Shown: piece by piece, positions 15,057 through 21,186 of the stretch | How the letters are laid out: each line of letters begins with the position of its first letter | Position numbering within the stretch: position 1 is the stretch's first letter | Assembly (NCBI GenBank): GCA_029855985.1 | Contig: JAGSHR010000244.1 | Coordinates: 1-21,186, forward strand | Reading direction: 5' to 3' | Length of the DNA: 21,186 nucleotides | From: Candidatus Njordarchaeota archaeon | GTDB lineage: Archaea > Thermoproteota > JANJXX01 > Panguiarchaeales > Panguiarchaeaceae | Position numbers and translations under genes: made by a program | The notes under the pieces: model-generated | The model's input: only the letters and a program-made list of their open reading frames with translations | The model's database searches: none | Told to the model about the DNA's origin: nothing

Positions 15057-15494
15057 ATGAGCAATGTGAGTGACATTTCCGAAGCAAGAAAAAAGATCGA
15101 TGAAATGTTAAAGTTGATAATTGACCTAGATGATAATCTCTTAGGCGCAATGATCGTGGACGAAGAGGGTTTGCCTCTAACTTTTTTCTCCAAACCAGAA
15201 ACCTTTGATGTCGATGTTGGACCTGAGGAAGAAGAAGCTCTAGGGGGGACCATTATTGACGCCTACAGCAAAATTTCAGAATTAATCGGCAAAGAAAGAT
15301 TAAATCTAGGAGAGCTCAAGAGATCCCTTATTGAAGGGGAAAAAGGTGTAGCATTACTGCTCCCCATAAAAACCATTCACGGGATGTTACTCGTTTATGG
15401 AACAAGCAAAGTTAAAATTGGTTTTCTTTGGACCGTGTTAAGCGAAATTGAAGGTAAGCTAGCGACTCTGGCAAGAGTAGCTTATGGTGTGTGA
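15057..15494 (+). CDS. Roadblock/LC7-domain protein
   Basis: A 145-residue single-domain protein of the Roadblock/LC7/MglB type. The pattern DDNLLGAMIVDEEGLPLTFFS, a central helix, then a strand pair GVALLLPI and GMLLVYG, then a long C-terminal helix is typical. These homodimers usually regulate small Ras-like GTPases or act as scaffolds; no GTPase gene is adjacent. The start is ATG 15057, six bases after GGGTG (15046-15050). ATG 15039 in frame is close to the archease stop and lacks a site. It is co-transcribed with archease. The 203-base gap after it holds only the next promoter. Confidence 0.75.
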   Translation: MSNVSDISEARKKIDEMLKLIIDLDDNLLGAMIVDEEGLPLTFFSKPETFDVDVGPEEEEALGGTIIDAYSKISELIGKERLNLGELKRSLIEGEKGVALLLPIKTIHGMLLVYGTSKVKIGFLWTVLSEIEGKLATLARVAYGV

Positions 15495-15615
15495 ATGGAA
15501 TAAGGAGTAATTCACGTAAAGCAAAATAATTTTTTCTATGGTTTTAAGGACATTCTGGTGTTCTCCAATTCAATAAGGCCACTGCATTGGTATGCTTTAG
15601 ATTAAAGATTAAACC

Positions 15616-15622
15616 TTTATAT
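15616..15622 (+). promoter_or_regulatory. TATA box for the proteasome-like gene
   Basis: TTTATAT preceded by AAACC lies about 80 bases before the ATG at 15698, implying a leader of about 50 bases. Confidence 0.45.
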
Positions 15623-15697
15623 CCTCATTATAATTTGAAACAATTAAGCTAAAGTTATTAGTTTCAACGTAAAATGTAAAAGTTCTCGGTGAAAACG

Positions 15698-16312
15698 ATG
15701 AGCCAAATAAACTTTGGAACATGGGAATCCTTAACTGTTGGGATTCGTTTAGACGAAGGTGTTATATTAGCTGGTACCAAGAAGATAGCATATGGTCACA
15801 TGATAATGGGGGAAGGCGGTAAAAACATTTTCGTTTTGGATAATATAGGATTCGGTTTTGCTGGACACGTATCAGACCTTCAAAGTCTAATAAAGGAAAT
15901 TAGATACGAGATGAACTATTTAAAACTGCAGTTAAATAGGCCTCCAACGATCCACTCTATCGCAAATAGATTAGGTTTAATACTCTATTCAAGGAAGTTT
16001 TTCCCATACATAACGTTCGCTGTTGTTGCTGGCGTCGACCCCGTAACCAAGAAGCCCATCCTCTACTCCTTAGACCCAGTTGGATCAGTGATGGAAGAAG
16101 ATTATGCGGCATCAGGTTTCTCCATGGATATAGTGACTGGTGTGCTTGAAGATGGTTATGATCCCAAGCTGAGTATTGAAGAAGGAAAAGACCTTATATT
16201 GAGGACAATGAAGGTAGCAGCCAAAAGGGACGTCTATTCAAGCAAAAAAATCGATTTAGCCATTTTAACAAAGGATAAAGTAATCGAAGAAACCGTAACT
16301 CTCGATATTTAA
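15698..16312 (+). CDS. Proteasome beta-type subunit, catalytic residues degenerate
   Basis: A 204-residue protein with the full proteasome beta fold: LTVGIRLDEGVILAG, FGFAGHVSDLQSLI, PYITFAVVAGVD, YSLDPVGSVMEEDYAASG, TGVLEDGYDPKLSIEEGKDLIL and KRDVYSSKKIDLAIL. Aligned by eye with the Thermoplasma beta subunit, the catalytic Thr1 falls on Ser11, residue 17 is Thr instead of Glu/Asp, Lys33 is Asn (Lys at 32), and the Ser129 loop GSGS is GFSM. Only the equivalent of Asp166 is kept. It also lacks the Gly directly before position 1 needed for autocleavage, although a Gly-Thr pair sits four residues earlier (7-8). It is probably a non-catalytic beta paralogue of a mixed core particle. ATG 15698 follows GGTGA by five bases. 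No alpha subunit is nearby. Confidence 0.82.
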   Translation: MSQINFGTWESLTVGIRLDEGVILAGTKKIAYGHMIMGEGGKNIFVLDNIGFGFAGHVSDLQSLIKEIRYEMNYLKLQLNRPPTIHSIANRLGLILYSRKFFPYITFAVVAGVDPVTKKPILYSLDPVGSVMEEDYAASGFSMDIVTGVLEDGYDPKLSIEEGKDLILRTMKVAAKRDVYSSKKIDLAILTKDKVIEETVTLDI

Positions 16313-16362
16313 ATTCTTAACTCCTAGTTAATATTTTTACAACTCAAAACTTGGTGCGATAA

Positions 16363-16908
16363 TTGAGCCCTCCCACAGGCTTCGAAGGCATAGACCCTAG
16401 TAAATTGCCAACGGTAGGGGAGATTGATCAACTGATTTTAAAATACTTAGAGTATTTGTACGAAAAAGACCTTGAAAAATTCGTTCTAAGACAAGGTGAA
16501 GGCAGATTTCTAATAATTCCTAGGGGGTATAACTACTTCGCGCCCATAATCATAACAGTTGTCTTCCACCCATCTAATGAGGATAGAGCATTATTTGTAA
16601 ACATTGAAAGAAGGATTCCTATCTCAAATGAAAAAGAATTTATTGAGCTCGCGAAGAAAATGGAAGACATGTTTAATATTGGTTATAAGGAATTAAAAAG
16701 GGATTATGGTGGGGAAAACAAAGAGTTTACATTGAAATTTATGGTGATTTCAGCGAAGGTTCATGCCTTAACCCTTGAGGATCCAGCTTGGTTTTTCTTG
16801 CTTTTAAGCAGACTGCTTAAGATCGATAGTTTTCTACTTGGAGAGAGAAAGGAAATCAAGAAAGAAGAAGAAAACAACGGTGCAACTGACGCTCCCGAAT
16901 TTACCTAA
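16363..16908 (+). CDS. Uncharacterised soluble protein next to the proteasome-like gene
   Basis: A 181-residue protein that I do not recognise. It is predicted soluble and mixed alpha/beta. The start is Pro/Gly-rich; the middle has two strands (GRFLIIPRGYNYFAPIIITVVF, given as the span of residues ~48-69) and ends in helices (LEDPAWFFLLLSRLLKI). A charged tail KEIKKEEENNG follows. The strand-helix layout resembles small chaperone-like or YbjN-type folds, but that is only an impression. The start is TTG 16363, six bases after GGTG (16353-16356). It follows the proteasome-like gene by 50 bases on the same strand, so a role as assembly factor or partner is possible. Confidence 0.7.
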   Translation: MSPPTGFEGIDPSKLPTVGEIDQLILKYLEYLYEKDLEKFVLRQGEGRFLIIPRGYNYFAPIIITVVFHPSNEDRALFVNIERRIPISNEKEFIELAKKMEDMFNIGYKELKRDYGGENKEFTLKFMVISAKVHALTLEDPAWFFLLLSRLLKIDSFLLGERKEIKKEEENNGATDAPEFT

Positions 16909-16944
16909 AGGGAGTCAAGACATCTAATAGAATGTTAATCAAAA

Positions 16945-18306
16945 TTAGGTCAAATCTATATCCATGTAGTAATCATCGTCCGTTGGATAGAACTTTATCT
17001 CCCCCATGTAAGTCCTTATTTCAATGCTCTTCTCGTCTATAAGTTCTCTCAATGCTCTCGCTATAGCTTTATCAGTGAGTCTCATCTTATTTTTAGCAAT
17101 CTGGCTTAGCTCCGTCAAGTTAACGCCCGGATTCTCTCTTATTAATTCAAGTATCAAATCCTTTGGATCCAATGGCTTCACATTATACTCGCCACGGATC
17201 TCTCTTAACACCTCACTAAGCATCTCTATCATCTTTTCCAATTTTTCCGCTAAGTCTTTACTGTTGTGGTTCTTGAAGATAGATAACAACTTATCCTTTG
17301 AATCCAAGAAGTCAATTAAGGTTCTCGAACTAGTTTTTCCAATGTTCTCATTTTTTGTTCCTCTGCTCGCTAATTTGTTCCCCAATTCTATCGCTCTTTC
17401 CCGTGCCTTTTCTTTATCGATAAACGGCGCCCAAGAATAAAATCTAATCTTCTCATCATGAGAGAAATAGATAAACTCACCTACCCTTAGAGAAGCTATC
17501 TCCTCCGGCGATGTTCTAATACCAACAACTTGGTTAACAGCCCTCTTTATCTCGTTTATTTCTAATTGTCTTCCAAGAATCCAATTCCAGCATTGTTTTA
17601 GAGCCTCCTTAGATATTCCTGTGATAGTTTGATCGGAGAGTATAACAAAATTACCCTTTGACCTCCCCTCTCTAAGTAGATTGATAATGGCTCTCTTAGC
17701 TATACTTGTACTTTTCTCTGGAATAAATTTATGTGCCTCATCAATAACAATTGTGTAACTGTTCTTTAAACTGGATATTTCAGAATTTACGATATATTGT
17801 TGGATAGGTTCACTAAGGGTAGATATATCAATTTTCATTTGGTCGGCATCGCTAGATCTCTTGAGGGCTAAAAGGGGAGATATGTCGAATAGGAACCTCT
17901 GTAGCAAATCCTTTATAACGAGTAGTTTATCCTTCCTAACTGGATGAATCCTGGGATCTTTCAGTAACTTATCAATATTTCTAGTAACATCCATGATGTC
18001 TGAGGCATCATTAGTAACCTTAATTAACTCTGGGAATTCGCCCCTTAAACTCATGTTTCCATAAACTTCGAGTATTTCCTTTAATGTTAGAGAATCTGCT
18101 AACTTGGTTGTGACTCTCGGAGGGTAAGTGGGAAATTCCACGTAATCGTTTTTGACGTCGAAGAGGATAACCCTTGGGATTTGATTAACTATCCTCTTAA
18201 TTAAGGAGGTTTTCCCTACGCCTGTCATTCCTGTTATAACAGTATGATGGAGATCTATCTTGACTTCTGCACCCGTACCTATCTCGAAACCTAATAGTAA
18301 TTCCAA
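16945..18306 (-). CDS. HerA/FtsK-superfamily ATPase with C-terminal winged helix
   Basis: A 453-residue ATPase. Walker A is GMTGVGKT (26-33), followed by the HerA-type DVKNDY (50-55); Walker B is VIDEAH (187-192), and LREGRSKGNFVILSDQT carries the sensor and arginine residues. Residues ~385-445 form a winged-helix domain (LILELIRENPGVNLTELSQIA and the following recognition helix and wing). HerA-like pumps translocate DNA, and the repair-type HerA works with nuclease NurA. No nurA, mre11 or rad50 gene is in the window, and the domain order is not that of classical HerA, which has an N-terminal HAS barrel. The start is TTG 18306 with a weak GGGAT six bases upstream. A TATA-like TTTATTTAAA lies at 18363-18372. 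It is convergent with the preceding unknown gene. Confidence 0.82.
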   Translation of the reverse strand: MELLLGFEIGTGAEVKIDLHHTVITGMTGVGKTSLIKRIVNQIPRVILFDVKNDYVEFPTYPPRVTTKLADSLTLKEILEVYGNMSLRGEFPELIKVTNDASDIMDVTRNIDKLLKDPRIHPVRKDKLLVIKDLLQRFLFDISPLLALKRSSDADQMKIDISTLSEPIQQYIVNSEISSLKNSYTIVIDEAHKFIPEKSTSIAKRAIINLLREGRSKGNFVILSDQTITGISKEALKQCWNWILGRQLEINEIKRAVNQVVGIRTSPEEIASLRVGEFIYFSHDEKIRFYSWAPFIDKEKARERAIELGNKLASRGTKNENIGKTSSRTLIDFLDSKDKLLSIFKNHNSKDLAEKLEKMIEMLSEVLREIRGEYNVKPLDPKDLILELIRENPGVNLTELSQIAKNKMRLTDKAIARALRELIDEKSIEIRTYMGEIKFYPTDDDYYMDIDLT

Positions 18307-18536
18307 TAAGAATCCCTTAGAACAACCCTAGAGAAGCACTAATTAAAAAAGTAGAAGAGGGATTTAAATAAAGATATTACACAAATAACATCCAAAAAAA
18401 GTCAATCAAGTTTAGATAAAGCAAAAAATAATAGCAATTTGGTTCAAACTCATCACACGAAATTGAGAATAAGTGGAGAATTTTAAAATTTCGAATTAAA
18501 AAGGGATATGAAAAAGAAAAATAGTTTTAATTGATT

Positions 18537-18851
18537 TTACTCGGTCTCACGAATTCTACTTACAAGGTCTATCTCTGGACCCTTATATGCACGGTACAAT
18601 GCCAAGAATATGGCTATACCTATTCCTGCTTCAGCAGCAGCCAAAGCTATGATGAACATTACGAATAACTGTCCACCTAATAACTCATGTGTCAAATAGT
18701 GTGCGAAAGCTATAAAGTTAAGGTTGGCAGCGTTTAACATTAATTCAACTGACATTAGTAGTCGTATTGCGTCTCTCTTTGTGGATAAACCGTAAAGACC
18801 TAACCCAAACAAAATTGTTGAAACAAAAACGAGGAATTCTAAATCATTCAT
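18537..18851 (-). CDS. nuoK: NADH-quinone oxidoreductase subunit K
   Basis: A 104-residue membrane subunit of complex I with three helices. The two buried acidic residues of the proton path are kept: Glu36 in MSVELMLNAANLNF and Glu74 in ALAAAEAGIGIAI. The start is ATG 18851, six bases after GGAGGG. One base separates it from the nuoJ stop. It is the last gene of the H-I-J-K run; the 230-base gap after it (18307-18536) carries only AT-rich sequence and the HerA-gene promoter. Confidence 0.94.
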   Translation of the reverse strand: MNDLEFLVFVSTILFGLGLYGLSTKRDAIRLLMSVELMLNAANLNFIAFAHYLTHELLGGQLFVMFIIALAAAEAGIGIAIFLALYRAYKGPEIDLVSRIRETE

Positions 18852-18852
18852 T

Positions 18853-19332
18853 TCATTCCCTCCTCTCACCTGCGATATATGATGCAGATACGATCACGGA
18901 CAAAAGTAAGAGCCCAACTATCAGCACTGGAATATTGTAAACAGTGAACAATCCCTGAGCAAGATCACCAACACCTAATGAACCACCGGGTGTTGGGTTT
19001 CTTGTTGCAACACCGATTAACGTGATAAGTATGGATATAACGAGTAGTGAGACAATAACACCTATCGCCCTCCAAGTCAATGGATACTCTGGAACGTTCT
19101 TTCTGGGTAAGAATAGTAATGCGAAGAACATTAGAACAGCCACACCACCACCATAAACAAGTATTTGCATTAAACCAACGTATTCTGCACCCAATAAGAT
19201 GTACATTTCACCTAGAATGACAAGCAGTAATCCGAGGAAGAAGGCTCCATGCATAAGTTCCTTAGCCTCCAGTGTCAAAATCCCCGCAAGGAGAGCGAGC
19301 AACCCTAAACTAAATATGATTGGATCTACCAT
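18853..19332 (-). CDS. nuoJ: NADH-quinone oxidoreductase subunit J
   Basis: A 159-residue, five-helix membrane subunit of complex I. The family signature EYVGLMQILVYGGGVAVLMFF (third helix, about 50-70, with the pi-bulge region) is clear. The start is ATG 19332, four bases after AGGTGAT; the GTG at 19341 is part of that ribosome-binding site and is rejected. The site overlaps the nuoI stop. Confidence 0.93.
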   Translation of the reverse strand: MVDPIIFSLGLLALLAGILTLEAKELMHGAFFLGLLLVILGEMYILLGAEYVGLMQILVYGGGVAVLMFFALLFLPRKNVPEYPLTWRAIGVIVSLLVISILITLIGVATRNPTPGGSLGVGDLAQGLFTVYNIPVLIVGLLLLSVIVSASYIAGERRE

Positions 19333-19341
19333 AATAATCAC

Positions 19342-20049
19342 CTATCCAACGCTTGAGGCTTTAACAATAGAGTACACAGCCTCCTCGATTTCTCTACTCT
19401 TCTTCTTCCACTCTTCCTCTGTTATTTCGCCCTTGAAATATTTACTTCTCAAGTCCCTCCACTTCTTTCCAAGTTCCCTTAATATGGGTTCCCAGTGTCC
19501 ACCAATGGCCTTAGCTATCAAGTCAGTTTGCATTAAGTAATGTATCTTCTTAATGGGATCCTTCTTTATCTCCTCGACAACCTCTTTCTTGTTTAGTTTG
19601 GTTACATAGTCACCTCTCTGAGTTTTCCATTCGATCTCTTCATCGGTTGAAATCTCAAATGGAGTTGCAATTAAGTCTAATCTATCTGTTGCATCACCGT
19701 ATATCCTAAACTCAGATTCCATTTTCCAAGTATTCACTGGGCATATATCAACACAAAGTCCGCAGAAAATACAGTGACTCCAGTCAACAGCAGGTCTTCT
19801 CAATGTCATTGATTTCTTCCTATCGTTTATGTCAACGTCTTCTGGGATTATGTACTCGATGCATTCATTTGGGCAGACTAGAGCGCACTGACCGCAACCA
19901 ATGCACTTATTGAAATCGAGTATGTGGAGTCCCTTATAGTTTTTACTTTGAACGGGCCCCTCTTTTGGATACATGACCGTAAACGGTTTCTTAGTCATGT
20001 ATTTGCTAGTAACCTTCAGTGGGGCTAGGAATTTTTTAAGGCTCACCAT
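19342..20049 (-). CDS. nuoI: NADH-quinone oxidoreductase subunit I (2x[4Fe-4S]) with long C-terminal extension
   Basis: A 235-residue ferredoxin-like subunit that passes electrons toward the quinone site of complex I. The two motifs C49-x2-C52-x2-C55-x3-C59 and C93-x2-C96-x2-C99-x3-C103 hold clusters equivalent to N6a/N6b, and ATPFEIS follows as in the family. Residues ~140-235 are an extra, charged helical tail. It ends in LRSKYFKGEITEEEWKKKS, close in pattern to a SHOCT domain. The start is ATG 20049, six bases after AGGTGA; nuoH ends 11 bases upstream. Confidence 0.95.
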   Translation of the reverse strand: MVSLKKFLAPLKVTSKYMTKKPFTVMYPKEGPVQSKNYKGLHILDFNKCIGCGQCALVCPNECIEYIIPEDVDINDRKKSMTLRRPAVDWSHCIFCGLCVDICPVNTWKMESEFRIYGDATDRLDLIATPFEISTDEEIEWKTQRGDYVTKLNKKEVVEEIKKDPIKKIHYLMQTDLIAKAIGGHWEPILRELGKKWRDLRSKYFKGEITEEEWKKKSREIEEAVYSIVKASSVG

Positions 20050-20060
20050 ATTATTTCACC

Positions 20061-21119
20061 TCATATTAAACCTTGAAGGAAAGGTGCTGCTATTATCGCT
20101 ATGAATAGGTTCAATATTGACAGTGGGATCAACCACTTGTAACCGATCTTCACAACTTGGTCGGGCCTAGGCCTAAAGTAAGTTGCTCTAATGAGAACCA
20201 TCAATATTATTATCAAGTGTACTTTTATCAAGAACCAAATTAATGGATGTAGGAATGGTCCATACCATCCGCCTAGGAACAATATGGTGAACATTGAAGC
20301 GAACACGAACATTTGGATGTATTGGCCAGCATAAAGCAACGCAAATTTTAAACCGGGAAATTCTGTTTTCCATCCGACTGTCAATTCGCTTTCTGCTTCA
20401 GTAATATCGAAAGGTGATCTCTCTAACTCCATTGTTCCAGCTATAAGGAAAATGATGGCTCCAATTGGCAATATTAAGATAAACCAAATGTTTCTTTGAG
20501 CTTCTACAATCGAAACTAAATCAAGAGATCCCCCAAGTAATGCAACAGATAATGTAGAGAACGCCAATGGGATCTCGTATGCCACTAATAGCAATCCAGC
20601 TCTAAATGCACCGATTAAGCTGAATTTACTTCCTCCTCCCCATCCCGCCACAATTACAATTCCTGGAAGCAGAGATAATATGGCGAGAACAGCTATTAGA
20701 CTGGTATCTAGCCTTGCTACCCACAAGCCAGGTGCAAATGGAATAACAGCCAATGGTAAGAACGTTAAAGCAACGAATAATACTGGCGTCAGATGGTGGA
20801 AAAAGTTATCGGCTTTTTCAGGCACGAGGTCTTCTTTTATTAGGAACTTGAAAAAGTCAGCTATGTTCTGGAGGAAACCCACAGGACCTGTCTCGGTTAC
20901 AGAACGCCTATGGTGAATTCTGCCAAGTATTTTTCTCTCCATCCAAATAATCACTAGGAGATCCAAGGAGAGTAATATCAGTAACGTTAGAGATTTGACT
21001 GTTGATATGGCTATTGGGTCAATGGATTCAGGCAAATGTAACGTTCTATTAATGTTTTTGACTAAATCAACAATGAAGACCCAAGTGTTTGTTATTAGAT
21101 CACTAACCGGATCCGTCAA
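20061..21119 (-). CDS. nuoH: NADH-quinone oxidoreductase subunit H
   Basis: A 352-residue, eight- to nine-helix membrane subunit that forms the quinone channel. It has WMERKILGRIHHRR, TGPVGFLQNIADFFKFLIKED and FDITEAESELTVGWKTEFPG. The usual AEY after that motif reads GQY. The start is probably TTG 21119, five bases after GGGTGA (21125-21130); GTG 21128 lies inside that ribosome-binding site but remains possible (355 residues). An in-frame stop lies 18 bases upstream of the GTG, at 21147-21149, so the gene is complete despite being only 31 bases from the adapter. Upstream nuoA-D cannot be seen because the contig ends. Confidence 0.92.
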   Translation of the reverse strand: MTDPVSDLITNTWVFIVDLVKNINRTLHLPESIDPIAISTVKSLTLLILLSLDLLVIIWMERKILGRIHHRRSVTETGPVGFLQNIADFFKFLIKEDLVPEKADNFFHHLTPVLFVALTFLPLAVIPFAPGLWVARLDTSLIAVLAILSLLPGIVIVAGWGGGSKFSLIGAFRAGLLLVAYEIPLAFSTLSVALLGGSLDLVSIVEAQRNIWFILILPIGAIIFLIAGTMELERSPFDITEAESELTVGWKTEFPGLKFALLYAGQYIQMFVFASMFTILFLGGWYGPFLHPLIWFLIKVHLIIILMVLIRATYFRPRPDQVVKIGYKWLIPLSILNLFIAIIAAPFLQGLI

Positions 21120-21150
21120 CAAATTCACCCATAGAACAGATATACACTAC

Positions 21151-21186
21151 CTGTCTCTTATACACATCTCCGAGCCCACGAGACTA
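21151..21186. other. Nextera sequencing-adapter read-through (not genomic)
   Basis: Bases 21151-21169 read CTGTCTCTTATACACATCT, the Tn5 mosaic end. Bases 21170-21184 are CCGAGCCCACGAGAC, the i7-side Nextera adapter, and the last two bases TA would begin an index. This is library sequence left on the contig end; genomic sequence stops at 21150. Confidence 0.98.

Noticed and set aside
15698..16312. Identification of the proteasome-like protein as the archaeal ligase Connectase
   Set aside because: It lacks the extra C-terminal domain and active N-terminal Thr of Connectase, and aligns over its whole length with proteasome beta.
1..21150. CRISPR arrays, transposons, rRNA genes or C/D-box RNA genes
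   Set aside because: No spaced direct repeats, transposase frames, rRNA segments or convincing box pairs were found on either strand.

Overview
The window is archaeal chromosome from a low-GC, probably thermophilic lineage. The evidence is archaeal-type information genes: RNA polymerase subunit Rpo3/D with an Fe-S domain, the RNase P protein Pop5/Rnp2, archaeosine tRNA-guanine transglycosylase, Bud32, uS15 with the archaeal N-terminus, archease, archaeal S-adenosylmethionine synthetase and archaeal NadM. It also has archaeal-style CoA synthesis, TATA-type promoters, tRNA genes with encoded CCA, and frequent TTG/GTG starts behind GGTGAT or GGAGG ribosome-binding sites. A TACK-type (Thermoproteota/Korarchaeota-like) uncultured archaeon is a reasonable guess, but the lineage cannot be fixed from this sequence alone. 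The last 36 bases are a Nextera sequencing adapter, so the contig comes from a tagmentation library and its true end is about base 21150.

Layout. Positions 1-2633 (+): a small cupin, an acetyl-CoA acetyltransferase-type thiolase and a polyprenyl diphosphate synthase, a lipid/isoprenoid block. 2648-4807: an NfeD-like membrane protein with a zinc ribbon (-), tRNA-Asp(GTC) (-), a CRM/YhbY RNA-binding protein (-), a lone PD-(D/E)XK-like nuclease (+) and tRNA-Arg(CCG) (-). The strand composition of neutral sites flips in this stretch. 4867-8998: tRNA and transcription machinery, with rnp2-tgtA (-) divergent from bud32 (+), whose TATA box lies inside a perfect inverted repeat; bud32 overlaps rpo3 tail to tail. 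8147-11203 (-): a tight operon of an OB-fold tRNA-binding protein, a SEC59/DGK1-like CTP-dependent lipid kinase, nadM and rpo3. 11456-14374 (-): a fused phosphopantetheine adenylyltransferase/GTP-dependent dephospho-CoA kinase, S-adenosylmethionine synthetase and uS15.

14593-16908 (+): archease with a Roadblock/LC7 protein, then a proteasome-beta-like subunit that has lost most catalytic residues, followed by an unrecognised 181-residue protein. 16945-18306 (-): a HerA/FtsK-superfamily ATPase with a C-terminal winged helix. 18537-21119 (-): nuoH-nuoI-nuoJ-nuoK, membrane-arm and connecting subunits of a complex I-like oxidoreductase, without nuoL/M/N after nuoK.

Most genes are ordinary housekeeping. 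The points most worth a second look are the strand-skew flip around 3.5-4.3 kb (candidate replication origin), the two-step CoA-synthesis fusion, the catalytically degenerate proteasome-like subunit with its unknown partner, the extended NuoI, and the adapter at the contig end.
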